64,000 bases of DNA from Puniceicoccaceae bacterium 5H (GCA_009772895.1 WOUP01000015.1:1-64000); one strand, 5' to 3'. Shown: positions 42,457 to 52,314, numbered from the stretch's first letter. The notes: generated from the sequence alone by a model not told the origin. Numbers and translations: made by a program.

Positions 42457-42489
42457 ACATCCCTTTAGAGGAACTACCCGAACGAACTC

Positions 42490-42960
42490 ATGTCACGTCG
42501 ACGCCGCGCCGAAAAACGCGAAATTACTCCTGACCCGCGCTATAACAGCCCGCTGGTCAGCCAACTGATCAACGTCACCATGCTCGACGGCAAAAAGTCC
42601 GTCGCGCTGAAGATTGTTTATGGCGCTTTCGAACGCGTCAGCGAAGAGCTCCAGAAGGGTGACCCGGTCGACCTCATGCTGGGCGCGCTGGAGAATATCC
42701 GCCCCAAGCTCGAGGTGAAGAGCCGCCGCGTCGGCGGTGCAACCTACCAGGTGCCGCTCGAAATTTCGTTTGAGCGCCAGACGAGCCTCGCCCTGCGCTG
42801 GCTCATTAGCGCCGCCCGCGCCCGCCGCGGTCCCATGCGCGAAAACCTCGCCGCTGAAATTATCGACGCCTACAACAATACCGGGACGGTAGTGAAGAAG
42901 AAGGACGATACGCACAAGATGGCTCAGGCCAATCGCGCGTTCGCCCACCTGCGCTGGTAG
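42490..42960 (+). CDS. rpsG: 30S ribosomal protein S7
   Basis: 156 residues. S7 nucleates assembly of the 30S head and contacts tRNA in the E site. Family parts [32 protein letters not shown] and [10 protein letters not shown] at the end are present. In enterics S7 represses the str mRNA; no obvious matching leader is visible between rpsL and rpsG (33 nt). Confidence 0.97.
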   Translation: MSRRRRAEKREITPDPRYNSPLVSQLINVTMLDGKKSVALKIVYGAFERVSEELQKGDPVDLMLGALENIRPKLEVKSRRVGGATYQVPLEISFERQTSLALRWLISAARARRGPMRENLAAEIIDAYNNTGTVVKKKDDTHKMAQANRAFAHLRW

Positions 42961-43018
42961 TCCGTTGACAAGCCGCCGCGTTTTCTTCCTGTTCACCCGC
43001 CTGAACTAGCCAGGAACC

Positions 43019-45190
43019 ATGTCCGTCACGATCGACACCAAAAACCTTTCGCCTGCCAACGCCAAGGAGCGCAAGAACCCTCTCGAGTTCCAGCGCAACT
43101 TCGGCATTGCCGCGCACATTGACGCCGGTAAGACCACCACGACCGAGCGTATTCTTTATTACTCCGGCAAGATCCACAAGATCGGGGAAGTGCACGAAGG
43201 TGCCGCCACGACGGACTGGATGAGCCAGGAAAAGGAACGCGGTATCACCATTACCGCCGCCGCCATTACCACCGAGTGGAAGACCACCGACGGTCCCTTC
43301 GCTGGTATCGCGCACCGCCTCAATATTATCGACACCCCCGGCCACGTGGACTTCACCGCTGAGGTGGAGCGCTCGCTGAAGGTGCTCGACGGTGCGGTCG
43401 GCGTGTTCTGCGCTGTCGGTCACGTGCAGCCCCAGTCCGAAACGGTCTGGCGCCAGATGAACAAGTACAACGTGCCCCGCGTGGCGTTCGTCAACAAGAT
43501 GGACCGCACGGGCGCCGACTTCTTCGGCTGCATCGAGTCCATGCGCGAAAAGCTCAAGGCCAACGCGCACCCGCTTTACCTGCCCATCGGCAAGGAAGAA
43601 AACCTCAAGGGCCTGATCGACCTCGTCTACATGAAGGCGATCACGTACGACGAATCCGACAAGTGGGGTTCGAAGCTCTTTGTGGACGAAATCCCCGCCG
43701 AATACAAGGAACAGGCCGACGAATACCGTCAGATCCTCGTCGAGGAAATCGCTTCTCACGACGACGACCTGATGGAGAAGTTCCTCAACGACGAGGAAAT
43801 CACGGTCGACGAGCTGCGTGCCGGCATTCGTAAGGCCACCCTCTCGCTCGAATTCACGGGCGTGATCCCGGGGTCCGCCTTCAAGAACAAGGGCGTGCAA
43901 AAGCTGCTCGACGCGGTGATCGATTACCTGCCCAGCCCGCTGGACATCCCGCCGCAAAAGGCCCACCACATCGACGACGAAGACACCATCGTGGAGGTCG
44001 CTCCCGATGACGCCGCTCCGCTCGCCGGCTTGGCCTTCAAGCTGTGGACCGACCCGTTCGTGGGCAAGCTGGTCTTCTTCCGTATTTATCAAGGCACCCT
44101 GCGCAAGGGCACCGCGATCATCAATCAGCGCACGGGCAAGACCGAACGCGTCTCCCGCCTGATGATGTTGCACGCCGACCGTCGTGAGGACATCGACGTC
44201 GCCTACTCGGGTGACATCGTGGCCATCATCGGCGCCAAGGAAGTGCGCACCGGCGATACGCTTTGCGACAAGGGCATGGAGCTGACGCTCGAGCCGCCGA
44301 CGTTCCCGGAACCGGTGATCAACATGTCCGTGGAGCCCGCCTCCAAGGCCGACCAGGAAAAGCTCTCGCTGGCCCTGCAAAGCCTCTCCGACGAAGACCC
44401 GACTTTCCGCGTCTCCTCCAACGAGGAAACTGGTCAGACGATCATCGCCGGTATGGGTGAGCTTCACCTCGAGATCATCAAGGACCGCCTCCTGCGCGAG
44501 TTCAAGGTGGACGCCGCCGTGGGCAAGCCGCAGATCTCCTACCGCGAATCCATCTCGCTCGCCGCCGACGGCGTGGGCAAGTTCGTCCGTCAGTCCGGTG
44601 GTCGTGGTCAGTATGGTCACGCCGAGATCAAGATCGAGCCGAACGAAAAGGGTAAGGGTTACGAATTCTCCAACGAAATCGTTGGCGGCGTGATCCCGCG
44701 GGAATTCATCCGCCCGACGGAAGACGGCATCAAGGAAGCCATGAACAATGGCACCGTGGCCGGCTACCCGGTCATCGATTGCAAGGTGCGCCTCGTCTTC
44801 GGTTCCTTCCACGAGGTGGACTCCAACGAAATGGCCTTCCGCATGGCCGGTATCTTTGCCTTCCGCGATGCGATGGCCAAAGCCCAGCCGCAGCTGCTCG
44901 AGCCGCTGATGAAGGTGGAAGTCGAGACCCCGGAAGAGTTCCAGGGCGACGTGGTGGGCGACCTCAACCGCCGCCGCGGCGTGATCCAGGGCATGGACAG
45001 CAAGGGCGGCATCGCCAAGATCAACGCCTTCGTCCCGCTCGAAAGCATGTTCGGCTATTCCACCGACGTGCGCTCCCTCTCCAAGGGCCGCGCCAGTTAC
45101 TCGATGGAGTTCAGCCACTACGAAGCCGTTCCGGGCAACCTGGTGCAGGAGATCGTCAAGACCGCCTCCCGCGCTCCGGCCCGCACCTAA
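43019..45190 (+). CDS. fusA: Translation elongation factor G
   Basis: 723 residues, with about 20 extra N-terminal residues. EF-G drives translocation. GTPase motifs are [25 protein letters not shown] and NKMDRTG; the RGITI switch I is normal. Domain IV with [12 protein letters not shown] and the C-terminal [27 protein letters not shown] are present. It is the only EF-G in the window and lies 38 nt before rpsJ. A TTGACA hexamer is present at 42965, but without a convincing -10 partner. Confidence 0.97.
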   Translation: MSVTIDTKNLSPANAKERKNPLEFQRNFGIAAHIDAGKTTTTERILYYSGKIHKIGEVHEGAATTDWMSQEKERGITITAAAITTEWKTTDGPFAGIAHRLNIIDTPGHVDFTAEVERSLKVLDGAVGVFCAVGHVQPQSETVWRQMNKYNVPRVAFVNKMDRTGADFFGCIESMREKLKANAHPLYLPIGKEENLKGLIDLVYMKAITYDESDKWGSKLFVDEIPAEYKEQADEYRQILVEEIASHDDDLMEKFLNDEEITVDELRAGIRKATLSLEFTGVIPGSAFKNKGVQKLLDAVIDYLPSPLDIPPQKAHHIDDEDTIVEVAPDDAAPLAGLAFKLWTDPFVGKLVFFRIYQGTLRKGTAIINQRTGKTERVSRLMMLHADRREDIDVAYSGDIVAIIGAKEVRTGDTLCDKGMELTLEPPTFPEPVINMSVEPASKADQEKLSLALQSLSDEDPTFRVSSNEETGQTIIAGMGELHLEIIKDRLLREFKVDAAVGKPQISYRESISLAADGVGKFVRQSGGRGQYGHAEIKIEPNEKGKGYEFSNEIVGGVIPREFIRPTEDGIKEAMNNGTVAGYPVIDCKVRLVFGSFHEVDSNEMAFRMAGIFAFRDAMAKAQPQLLEPLMKVEVETPEEFQGDVVGDLNRRRGVIQGMDSKGGIAKINAFVPLESMFGYSTDVRSLSKGRASYSMEFSHYEAVPGNLVQEIVKTASRAPART

Positions 45191-45228
45191 TACACTTACA
45201 CCGTTAATCTTTAGCAGAATTACCTCCC

Positions 45229-45537
45229 ATGGCTGGTCCCCGCATTCGCATCAAGCTGCAAGGCTACGACTACCGCATTATTGACCAAAGCGCGTCCGAC
45301 ATCGTCGACACGGCCAAGCGCTCCGGCGCCCGTGTCGCCGGCCCGGTGCCGCTGCCGACCCGTATCGAGCGCGTGTCGCTGAACCGTTCCGTGCACGTGG
45401 ACAAGAAGTCGGCCGAGCAGTTTGAGCAACGCACCCACAAGCGCCTGATCGACATCGTCGAGCCGACCGCGCAGACGGTGGACGAGCTCAAGAAGCTCAA
45501 TCTCCCCGCCGGCGTCGACATCTCGATCAACGTCTAA
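45229..45537 (+). CDS. rpsJ: 30S ribosomal protein S10
   Basis: 102 residues. S10 sits in the 30S head and, as NusE, binds NusB in antitermination. The sequence [21 protein letters not shown] and [24 protein letters not shown] is typical. It is separated from rplC by a strong terminator and 340 nt, so it belongs to the str transcript here rather than leading the S10 operon as in E. coli. Confidence 0.97.
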   Translation: MAGPRIRIKLQGYDYRIIDQSASDIVDTAKRSGARVAGPVPLPTRIERVSLNRSVHVDKKSAEQFEQRTHKRLIDIVEPTAQTVDELKKLNLPAGVDISINV

Positions 45538-45562
45538 GGGATCGCACAGAGGTCACCCTTTC

Positions 45563-45592
45563 GCCCCGGCCCAAACGCCGGGGCTTTTTTTG
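45563..45592 (+). terminator. Strong terminator after rpsJ
   Basis: A perfect 8-bp GC stem GCCCCGGC/GCCGGGGC with loop CCAAAC and a run of seven T. It closes the rpsL-rpsG-fusA-rpsJ transcript. Confidence 0.92.
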
Positions 45593-45662
45593 TCCTCAAA
45601 TGGCTCAGCAGGGTAGGGGAGCGAAAAAGTGTGTGGATCCGCGATTTTAGCCGAATCAGGCG

Positions 45663-45691
45663 TTGACAGGCACCGTTGGTACCTGCACTCT
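45663..45691 (+). promoter_or_regulatory. Possible promoter of the rplC operon
   Basis: A perfect TTGACA at 45663 is followed after 17 nt by CACTCT, a poor -10. A promoter is required here because a strong terminator lies just upstream. Confidence 0.35.
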
Positions 45692-45877
45692 CCACCCTTT
45701 CGCTTTCAATAGTTGATCGGAAAGCCGGCGGCTCACACCCCGGAACTCCTTGCAACCGAAAGCTTAAAACCCTTTCCACGCTGGGTAGCTCCCAGCTTCA
45801 CAGCTCTATTTTCTTTTTTAAACCTCTAATGCAGGGTTTTTCATTGTCTGTTCACGCAGGCCCCTGCCGCTTAGATC

Positions 45878-46516
45878 ATGAATCAACTAATCGGTAAAAA
45901 GATCGGGATGACCCAGGTCTATACGGACGACAACGTGCTCGTGCCGGTGACCGTCATTGAGGCTGGGCCTTGCCCGATCGTGCAAATCAAGACGCCCGAG
46001 ACGGATGGCTATCACGCTGTCCAGATCGGCTACGGCGCCAAAAAGGAGAAGAATACCTCCAAGTCCATGCAAGGCCACTTCAAGAAGGCCGGCGTGGAGC
46101 AGCAGCGTATCCTCCGCGAGATCCGTCTCGAAGATGCCGCCGAAGCCGAATTGGGCCAAGCGCTGACCGTCGAGATCTTCCAGGACCTGGAAAAGGTCGA
46201 CGTGATCGCCAATACGAAGGGCCGCGGCTTCTCCGGTGTGGTGAAGCGCTGGAACTTCCACGGCGGTCCTGCCTCGCACGGCTCCATGTTCCACCGCCGC
46301 GGTGGTTCCTATGGTATGTGCCAGTGGCCCGGTGAAATCCAGAAGGGCAAAAAGATGCCCGGCCACTACGGCACCGAGCAGCGCACCGTGCAAAACCTCA
46401 AGGTCGTCAAGGTGCTCGCCGACAAGAACCTCATCCTCGTCAAGGGCAGTGTGCCCGGCGCGAACGGCACGACCGTGATCGTCCGCCAGGCCATCAAGCA
46501 ACGTAAGTCCGCCTAG
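45878..46516 (+). CDS. rplC: 50S ribosomal protein L3
   Basis: 212 residues. L3 is an early assembly protein reaching the peptidyl transferase centre. The start LIGKKIGMTQVYTDDN, the centre KGRGFSGVVKRWNFHGGPASHGS and the MPGHYGTEQRTVQNLKVV end are typical. The start ATG at 45878 has no Shine-Dalgarno site. It leads the long ribosomal operon. Confidence 0.97.
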   Translation: MNQLIGKKIGMTQVYTDDNVLVPVTVIEAGPCPIVQIKTPETDGYHAVQIGYGAKKEKNTSKSMQGHFKKAGVEQQRILREIRLEDAAEAELGQALTVEIFQDLEKVDVIANTKGRGFSGVVKRWNFHGGPASHGSMFHRRGGSYGMCQWPGEIQKGKKMPGHYGTEQRTVQNLKVVKVLADKNLILVKGSVPGANGTTVIVRQAIKQRKSA

Positions 46517-46536
46517 CCTGTTGGGAGACCCTACCG

Positions 46537-47169
46537 ATGAAACTCAAGCTTTATACCGCTGACGGCGCTTCCTCCTCCGAGAAGGAGTATGCCATCCCCT
46601 CTTACGAGGGTGACAAGGGTGTGCAGGCGCTGAAACAAGTGATTTTGGCCTATCAGGCCAATCGCCGCCAGGGCACCGTTTCCACCAAGACCGTGACCAC
46701 CGTGCACGGCACCGGCAAGAAGCCGTTCCGCCAAAAGGGCACCGGCCGCGCCCGCCAGGGCTCGATGGTCCGCCCGCAGCACTACCACGGCGCCATTGCG
46801 CACGGCCCGCAGCCGCGCGACTGGAGCCAGAAGGTCAACCGCAAGATGAAGCGCCTCGCGCTGGCCCGTGCTCTCTTCGAGCGCGCCAAGGACGGCGAAG
46901 TCGCGGTGATCGAAAAGTGGGAAGTGACGGAGCGCAAGACGAAGCTCTTCAACGCCATTCTCCAGAACATCGCTCCGGCCGGCCGCGTGCTTGTGCTCGA
47001 CGATTCCTGGTCTCACCAGAACATCCTTGCCGCCCGCAACCTCGCCCGTGTGGAGGTGACCGAGGCAGGCGATGTCAATGCCCTCGACCTGTGCGACTAC
47101 GATCGCGTCGTGGTGAGCGAGAAGGGCATCGAAAAGCTCCTCAGCCGTCTGAATGGAGGTAATGCGTAA
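46537..47169 (+). CDS. rplD: 50S ribosomal protein L4
   Basis: 210 residues. L4 lines the exit tunnel and represses the S10 operon in enterics. The tunnel loop segment GTGKKPFRQKGTGRARQGSMVRPQHYHG, split over residues 55-85, and the C-terminal helices are present. The stop overlaps the rplW start (TAATG), suggesting coupling. Confidence 0.97.
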   Translation: MKLKLYTADGASSSEKEYAIPSYEGDKGVQALKQVILAYQANRRQGTVSTKTVTTVHGTGKKPFRQKGTGRARQGSMVRPQHYHGAIAHGPQPRDWSQKVNRKMKRLALARALFERAKDGEVAVIEKWEVTERKTKLFNAILQNIAPAGRVLVLDDSWSHQNILAARNLARVEVTEAGDVNALDLCDYDRVVVSEKGIEKLLSRLNGGNA

Positions 47170-47459
47170 TGGCCCACGCCGCTAATATTCTTATTGAGCC
47201 GCTCCTGACCGAAAAGGCGACGGAAGCGCAAAGCAACCTGAACCAGTACACCTTCAAGGTCATGCCCCACGCCAATGCAACGGCGATCAAGCAGGCCATC
47301 GAAGAGCAGTTCGAGGTGAAGGTCGAGGCGGTGCAAACCGTCAACGTGAAGCCCAAGTTCAAGATGAACCGGATGCGCCGTGGTGTGATCGCCCGCCGCA
47401 CCCCCTACAAGAAGGCCATCGTGCGCCTGAAAGAGGGTCAAACCATCGAACTCGTCTAA
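47169..47459 (+). CDS. rplW: 50S ribosomal protein L23
   Basis: 96 residues. L23 stands at the tunnel exit and binds trigger factor and SRP. ILIEPLLTEKATEAQ and the strand VEAVQTVNVKPKFK are typical; the end VRLKEGQTIEL matches the family. Shares one base with rplD. Confidence 0.96.
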   Translation: MAHAANILIEPLLTEKATEAQSNLNQYTFKVMPHANATAIKQAIEEQFEVKVEAVQTVNVKPKFKMNRMRRGVIARRTPYKKAIVRLKEGQTIELV

Positions 47460-47479
47460 TCGAGAAGGAGCGACACATC

Positions 47480-48328
47480 ATGCCCATCGTCACGAAACGT
47501 CCTCTTACCCCCTCGCAGCGCTACCGCGTGGTCAACCGGTCGCCGGAGCTCTCCAAGGAGCGCCCCGTCCGCAGCCTCGTCGAGCGCAAGACCAAGACCG
47601 GCGGTCGCAATGCCTACGGGCGCATGACCAGCCGTCGTCGCGGGGGCGGTCACAAGCAACTTTATCGCCGTATCGACTTCAAGCGCGAACGCATCGACCA
47701 ACCGGCCGAAGTCGTGCGCTTTGAATACGACCCGAATCGCAGCGCCCATATCGCGCTGGTGAAATACCAAGACGGCGAACTCCGCTATATCCTCGCGCCG
47801 AATGGCCTGAAGGCAGGCGACACGATCGTCAACGCTTCCGAATCGGCCGAGTTCAAGCCCGGTAACAGCATGCCGCTCGCGAGCATCCCGCCGGCCACCC
47901 GCGTGCACGCCATCGAGCTGCAGCCGCGGACGAAGGCCAGCATGGTTCGCTCCGCCGGCGCCGCCGCCACCCTCGTCTCGATCGAGAAGGGCATGGCGAC
48001 CCTGCGCATGCCGTCCGGCGAAGTCCGCATGGTCAACGCCGAATGCCGCGCCACCATCGGTGAAGTGGGTAACAGCACCCACGGCAACGAAAAGATGGGC
48101 AAGGCCGGCCGCAATCGCTGGAAGGGCCGTCGCCCCCGCGTCCGCGGTGTCGCGATGAACCCGATCGACCACCCCATGGGCGGTGGTCAGGGCAAGACCT
48201 CCGGCGGTGGCCACCCGGTCAGCCCGTGGGGCCAGCTCTCCAAGGGCTTCCCGACGCGCAAGCGCAGCAAGACCTCCAACAAGTATATCCTTGTCCGCCG
48301 CAACGGTCGCAAGGTTCGCCAAAAGTAA
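47480..48328 (+). CDS. rplB: 50S ribosomal protein L2
   Basis: 282 residues. L2 is needed for subunit joining and peptidyl transfer. The KTKTGGRNAYGRMTSRRRGGG, YDPNRSAHIALV and C-terminal GVAMNPIDHPMGGGQGKTSGG with the key His are intact. A good gagaaggag ribosome site precedes the ATG. Confidence 0.98.
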   Translation: MPIVTKRPLTPSQRYRVVNRSPELSKERPVRSLVERKTKTGGRNAYGRMTSRRRGGGHKQLYRRIDFKRERIDQPAEVVRFEYDPNRSAHIALVKYQDGELRYILAPNGLKAGDTIVNASESAEFKPGNSMPLASIPPATRVHAIELQPRTKASMVRSAGAAATLVSIEKGMATLRMPSGEVRMVNAECRATIGEVGNSTHGNEKMGKAGRNRWKGRRPRVRGVAMNPIDHPMGGGQGKTSGGGHPVSPWGQLSKGFPTRKRSKTSNKYILVRRNGRKVRQK

Positions 48329-48349
48329 TCCCGTTCTCCGTTACCAGAA

Positions 48350-48619
48350 ATGTCACGTTCACTGAAAAAAGGTTTCTACGTTGACCCCGGTCTCTGGGAC
48401 AAGGTGCTCGCCGCGCAGGACAAGGACGACAAGCGTCCCATCAAGACCTGGTCCCGCCGCTCGACGATCACCCCGGAGTTCGTCGGTCTGAATCTCGACG
48501 TGCACAACGGCAAGGGCTTCGTCCCGGTGCACGTTACCGAAAACATGGTTGGCCACAAGCTGGGTGAATTCTCGCCCACGCGCACCTTCAAGGGTCACCA
48601 GCCGCACTCCAAGAAGTAA
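48350..48619 (+). CDS. rpsS: 30S ribosomal protein S19
   Basis: 89 residues. S19 pairs with S13 in the 30S head. [32 protein letters not shown] and [14 protein letters not shown] mark the family. No Shine-Dalgarno site (gttaccagaa). Confidence 0.97.
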   Translation: MSRSLKKGFYVDPGLWDKVLAAQDKDDKRPIKTWSRRSTITPEFVGLNLDVHNGKGFVPVHVTENMVGHKLGEFSPTRTFKGHQPHSKK

Positions 48620-48639
48620 CTTTCGCCTCCTAGCAAGCC

Positions 48640-49026
48640 ATGGAAGTTAAAGCATCCCAACAATACGCGCGTATCTCGCCCAAGAAGGCCCGGGATATCG
48701 CCCGCGTGATCCAGGGCCGGCCCGCCCAGGAGGCGATCGACCTGCTCGAGTTCATCCCGCGCAAGGGCGCCAAGCTCTACCAGGAAGTTCTGAAGAGCGC
48801 CGTCGCCAACGCGGAAAACAATTTCAACCTGAATTCCGACAATCTGGTGGTGCGCTCCGCCGTGGCCGATCCGGGCCCCGCGTTCCGTCGCTTCCGCGCC
48901 GGCGCTCGTGGTTCCGCCAAGCCGATCCGCAAGCCCACCAGCCACCTGAAAGTCATTCTGGCCGAGAAGGTCCACGCGCATGATCACGACCACGATCATG
49001 ACCACGACCACGCTCACGCCCACTAA
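48640..49026 (+). CDS. rplV: 50S ribosomal protein L22 with His/Asp-rich tail
   Basis: 128 residues. L22 helps form the exit tunnel wall. The family core, YARISPKKARDIARVIQGRP to HLKVILAEKV, ends at residue 111. The last 17 codons (48973-49023) encode 9 His, 5 Asp and 3 Ala in alternation, a probable metal-binding tail that normal L22 lacks. The tail would lie near the tunnel exit or free in solution. No frameshift is seen; the stop is clean and rpsC follows after 14 nt. Confidence 0.96.
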   Translation: MEVKASQQYARISPKKARDIARVIQGRPAQEAIDLLEFIPRKGAKLYQEVLKSAVANAENNFNLNSDNLVVRSAVADPGPAFRRFRAGARGSAKPIRKPTSHLKVILAEKVHAHDHDHDHDHDHAHAH

Positions 49027-49040
49027 AACCCGCACGAACT

Positions 49041-49682
49041 ATGGGACAAAAAGTTAATCCAATCGGTTTTCGTCTCGCCGTCCGTCGTGACTGGCAATCC
49101 CGCTGGTTCGCGCGGAAGCAGGACTTCGGCGCCAACCTCAACGAGGACTACCGCATTCGCTCGTTCCTCGAAGAGAAGTTCCGCTACGCCGCCGTGCCGC
49201 GCATCTTCATCGAGCGTGCCGGCCAACGCGTCCGCGTCAAGGTCTTCACCGCCCGCCCGGGCATGGTGATCGGCCGCAAGGGCCAGGAGCTGGAGAAGGT
49301 GAAGGAGCAACTCGCCAAGATGGTGGGGCGCGACATCATCCTCGACATTCAGGAAGTCAAGAAGCCCGACCTCGTCGCCCAGTTGGTGGCCGAGTCCGTG
49401 GCCCTGCAGCTTGAGCGTCGTATTTCCTTCCGCCGCGCGATGAAGAAGGCCGTGCAAAGCACGATGAGCCTCGGCGCCGACGGTATCCGCCTGCAAGTGT
49501 CCGGCCGCCTTGGTGGCGCCGACATCGCTCGCACGGAGACGACGCGTTCCGGCCGTGTGCCCCTGCACACCCTGCGCGCCAACATCGACTACGGCTTCGC
49601 AGAAGCGCGCACCGTTTACGGCATCATCGGCGTCAAGTGCTGGTTGTGCCTGCCTGACGGCGAAAAGCCGCTGAGCCTCTAA
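49041..49682 (+). CDS. rpsC: 30S ribosomal protein S3
   Basis: 213 residues. S3 lines the mRNA entry channel. MGQKVNPIGFRLAVRRDWQSRW at the start, the KH-domain motif VIGRKGQELEKVK and the C-terminal domain GRLGGADIARTE are intact. No Shine-Dalgarno site before the ATG (cccgcacgaact). Confidence 0.97.
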   Translation: MGQKVNPIGFRLAVRRDWQSRWFARKQDFGANLNEDYRIRSFLEEKFRYAAVPRIFIERAGQRVRVKVFTARPGMVIGRKGQELEKVKEQLAKMVGRDIILDIQEVKKPDLVAQLVAESVALQLERRISFRRAMKKAVQSTMSLGADGIRLQVSGRLGGADIARTETTRSGRVPLHTLRANIDYGFAEARTVYGIIGVKCWLCLPDGEKPLSL

Positions 49683-49719
49683 AACCCATCACTTTTAACG
49701 ATCCAATTTTCTTCGCGCC

Positions 49720-50136
49720 ATGCCTTTAATGCCGAAACGCACGAAGTACCGCAAGGTCCAGCGAGGTCGCAACCGTGGCCTCGCCAAGGGTGGTGACACC
49801 TTGGCCTTCGGTGAATACGGCATCCAGACGCTCGACCGCGGCCTCATTTCTGCCCAGCAGATCGAAGCCGCTCGTGTGGCCATCAACCGCTACCTCTCCC
49901 GTAAGGGCAAGGTCTGGATTCGCGTCTTCCCCCACCAACCGGTGACCAAAAAGCCGGCTGAAACCCGCCAAGGTAAGGGTAAGGGCGGTGTGGAATACTG
50001 GGCGGCCAACGTTCGCCCCGGTTTCATCCTCTTTGAGCTCTCGGGCGTTGCCCCGTCGCTCGCCCGCGAAGCCTTCCGCCTGGCTGACGGCAAGCTCCCG
50101 ATGCGCTGCCGTTTCATCACCAAGGATGGCCAATAA
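49720..50136 (+). CDS. rplP: 50S ribosomal protein L16
   Basis: 138 residues from ATG 49720 ([10 protein letters not shown]); the second Met at 49729 is an alternative start. L16 organises the A-site side of 23S r[23 protein letters not shown] and [13 protein letters not shown] are typical. No Shine-Dalgarno site (ttcgcgcc). Confidence 0.96.
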   Translation: MPLMPKRTKYRKVQRGRNRGLAKGGDTLAFGEYGIQTLDRGLISAQQIEAARVAINRYLSRKGKVWIRVFPHQPVTKKPAETRQGKGKGGVEYWAANVRPGFILFELSGVAPSLAREAFRLADGKLPMRCRFITKDGQ

Positions 50137-50156
50137 CCCGAACCGATTGTCCAACC

Positions 50157-50372
50157 ATGGCGCTTGAAACCAAAGAACTTCGCGAACACCCCGTGGCCGA
50201 GCTCGAAAAGCAGCTGCGCGACCTGCAGGAGAAACTCCTGAAGGCCCGCCTCGACAAGCTGACCGGCCAACTGGAAAAAACCCACCTGCTAAAGGAGTAC
50301 CGCCGCGATATCGCACGGTTGCTCACGGTGATCAACGAAAAGAACCGCCAGGCGGCAACCGCCCAGGCTTAA
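50157..50372 (+). CDS. rpmC: 50S ribosomal protein L29
   Basis: 71 residues. Two-helix protein near the tunnel exit. ELREHPVAELEKQLRDLQEKLLKAR and RRDIARLLTVINEKNRQ mark the family. It starts without a Shine-Dalgarno site (ttgtccaacc). Confidence 0.95.
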   Translation: MALETKELREHPVAELEKQLRDLQEKLLKARLDKLTGQLEKTHLLKEYRRDIARLLTVINEKNRQAATAQA

Positions 50373-50385
50373 CGAATTTATCGTA

Positions 50386-50661
50386 ATGAGCGAGTCGGCC
50401 CAACGCAACAGCCGTAAAACCATTATCGGTCAAGTCACCTCCCGCTCTGGCGACAAGAGCATCAAGGTGACCTACGACTACAAGGTCCGCCACCCCCTTT
50501 ACCAAAAGGAAGTGAAGCGGAAGACCGTGGTGCACGTCCACGACGAGAAGAACGAAGCTGGCGTGGGTGACCGCGTCCTGATCATGGAAACCCGCCCCCT
50601 GAGCAAGCTCAAGCGCTTCCGGGTGGTGGAGGTGGTCCAGAAGGCCCCCGTCATCGGATAA
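50386..50661 (+). CDS. rpsQ: 30S ribosomal protein S17
   Basis: 91 residues. S17 is a primary 16S rRNA binder. The OB-fold sequence RKTIIGQVTSRSGDKSIKVTYDYKVRHPLYQK and DRVLIMETRPLSKLKRFRVVEVVQKA is typical. Confidence 0.96.
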   Translation: MSESAQRNSRKTIIGQVTSRSGDKSIKVTYDYKVRHPLYQKEVKRKTVVHVHDEKNEAGVGDRVLIMETRPLSKLKRFRVVEVVQKAPVIG

Positions 50662-50688
50662 CCCTGACCTGAAAGGAGACGAGATCCC

Positions 50689-51054
50689 ATGATTCAGATG
50701 GAAACAACGGTCGATGTCGCCGATAATACCGGCGCCAAGAAGGCCAAAATGATCCGCCGCCTCGGCCAGCCCACCCGCACCGCTTCCGTTGGTGACGAGG
50801 TCATCGTGCACATCCGTGATTCTTCGCCGGATGCCGCGGTGAAAAAGGGCGCCGTGCACCGTGCCGTGATCGTGCGCACCCGCTACCCGATCCGCCGCGC
50901 GGACGGCAGCTACCTGCGCTTCGACAGCAACGCGGTCGTCCTGATCAACGCCGACGGCGCCCCGCGTGGCAACCGTGTCTACGGCCCGATCGCTCGTGAA
51001 CTGCGCCAAAAGCGCTACATGAAAATCATCAGCCTGGCCCCGGAGGTCCTCTAA
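50689..51054 (+). CDS. rplN: 50S ribosomal protein L14
   Basis: 121 residues, with a clear gaaaggag ribosome site. L14 takes part in the subunit bridge. [23 protein letters not shown] and the end [23 protein letters not shown] are typical. rplX starts one base after its stop. Confidence 0.97.
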   Translation: MIQMETTVDVADNTGAKKAKMIRRLGQPTRTASVGDEVIVHIRDSSPDAAVKKGAVHRAVIVRTRYPIRRADGSYLRFDSNAVVLINADGAPRGNRVYGPIARELRQKRYMKIISLAPEVL

Positions 51055-51055
51055 G

Positions 51056-51304
51056 ATGAGCAAGATCAAAGCAGGTGACGAAGTCGTCGTGATCGCTGGG
51101 AACGAACGTGGCACCCGTGCCAAGGTTCTCCAGGTGATCTCCAGCAAAGACCGCGTGCTGCTCGAAGGCGTGAACAAGCGCAAGCACCACGAAAAACCGC
51201 GCTCCGAAAGCGAGCCCGGCGGGATCATCGAGCGCGAGGCGCCGATCCACCTCTCCAACGTGATGCTGGCCAGCCGCTACGACAGCAAGGTCGCCAACAA
51301 GTAA
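51056..51304 (+). CDS. rplX: 50S ribosomal protein L24
   Basis: 82 residues, at the short end of the family. The KOW motif KAGDEVVVIAGNERGTRAKVLQV is at the start and the EREAPIHLSNVML segment near the end. It almost abuts rplN. Confidence 0.95.
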   Translation: MSKIKAGDEVVVIAGNERGTRAKVLQVISSKDRVLLEGVNKRKHHEKPRSESEPGGIIEREAPIHLSNVMLASRYDSKVANK

Positions 51305-51383
51305 ATTTTTACCTTAACCGTTTTCTCAGGTCCACAGCCGCCGGTCGGTATCGGCGGCAGGAAACCGGGAAAACCCAAGCAAG

Positions 51384-51959
51384 ATGCCAAAACCGTTTTT
51401 GCAAGAACACTTCGAAAAGGTCGTCGCTCCTGAACTCCAGAAGGACTTCAACCTCGAGAATGTGCACCTCATCCCCCGCGTGAGCAAGATTGTGCTCAAC
51501 ACGGGCTTCAACGCGACCCTCGACAAGGGCCAGATTGAGGAAACCGTGCGCGACCTGAGTTCCATCGCCGGCCAAAAGGCCGTGGTGACCAAGGCCCGCA
51601 AGAGTATTTCCAACTTCAAGCTCCGCGAAGGCATGCCCATTGGCGCCAAGGTGACCCTGCGGGGCGCCGCCATGTGGCACTTCCTCTACAAGACCCTCGC
51701 GGTCGCCCTGCCCGCCATCCGCGACTTCCGCGGTGTGAACGAAAAGTTCGATGGCGCCGGCAACTACACGCTGGGCATCAGCGATATCACCATTTTTCCA
51801 GAAATCTCCCAGGACGGCTCCAAGCGCCAGATGGGCCTGGATATCTGCATCGTGACGACGGCTGAGTCCGACGATTTGGGCCGCGAGCTGCTCCGCAAGC
51901 TCGGCATGCCCTTCCGTAAGCGCACGACCTCGCAAGAACCCGCAGCCGCCAACGCCTAA
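51384..51959 (+). CDS. rplE: 50S ribosomal protein L5
   Basis: 191 residues. L5 binds 5S r[42 protein letters not shown] and VRGRRMYEFL-equivalent [12 protein letters not shown] are present. The 79-nt gap before it is the widest in this part of the operon and holds a GC-rich palindromic CCGCCG/CGGCGG region (51339-51361). Confidence 0.96.
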   Translation: MPKPFLQEHFEKVVAPELQKDFNLENVHLIPRVSKIVLNTGFNATLDKGQIEETVRDLSSIAGQKAVVTKARKSISNFKLREGMPIGAKVTLRGAAMWHFLYKTLAVALPAIRDFRGVNEKFDGAGNYTLGISDITIFPEISQDGSKRQMGLDICIVTTAESDDLGRELLRKLGMPFRKRTTSQEPAAANA

Positions 51960-51973
51960 CCACGCACGATACC

Positions 51974-52279
51974 ATGGCCAAAAAGGGAATGATTGAACGC
52001 AACAAGAAGCGCATCCGCCTGGTGGAAAAGCATGCCGCCAAGCGTGCGGAGCTGAAGCGCATCATTGCAGATCCGGAATCCTCGGACGAAGAGTTTTACG
52101 CCGCTCAGCGCAAGCTGGCCAAGCTGCCGCGTAACTCCAGCAAGATTCGTGTGCGCAACCGCTGCAGCATCACCGGGCGCCCGCGCGCCTACCTGCGTAA
52201 ATACGGTGTCAGCCGGATTACCTTCCGCGAACTCGCTTCGCAAGGTAAGATCCCGGGCGTGACCAAGTCGTCCTGGTAA
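51974..52279 (+). CDS. rpsN: 30S ribosomal protein S14, zinc-free form
   Basis: 101 residues. The long form of S14 lacks the CxxC...CxxC zinc ribbon of the short form; here the middle reads [25 protein letters not shown] with a single Cys. The end [14 protein letters not shown] is typical. Zinc-free S14 keeps translation going under zinc limitation. Confidence 0.96.
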   Translation: MAKKGMIERNKKRIRLVEKHAAKRAELKRIIADPESSDEEFYAAQRKLAKLPRNSSKIRVRNRCSITGRPRAYLRKYGVSRITFRELASQGKIPGVTKSSW

Positions 52280-52314
52280 CTCCAGGCTGACCGCAACCCA
52301 AGACCGCGAGAGCA

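Larger units (their letters stand above)
45538..45877 (+). promoter_or_regulatory. 340-nt rpsJ-rplC gap with terminator, promoter and leader hairpins
   Basis: No gene is evident. It contains the rpsJ terminator (45563-45591), a TTGACA hexamer at 45663, and after it a leader of some 180 nt with a perfect hairpin GCTGGG-TAGCT-CCCAGC (45780-45796) and a weaker AAACCT/AGGGTTT pairing near 45820-45841. A leader of this sort would be the place for autoregulation of the rplC operon by L4 or another protein, but I cannot match it to the known E. coli S10 leader. Confidence 0.45.

Noticed and set aside
42960-42995. TTGACA-17 nt-CCTGTT as a fusA promoter
   Set aside because: The -10 half does not match and the genes before and after are in a tight operon.
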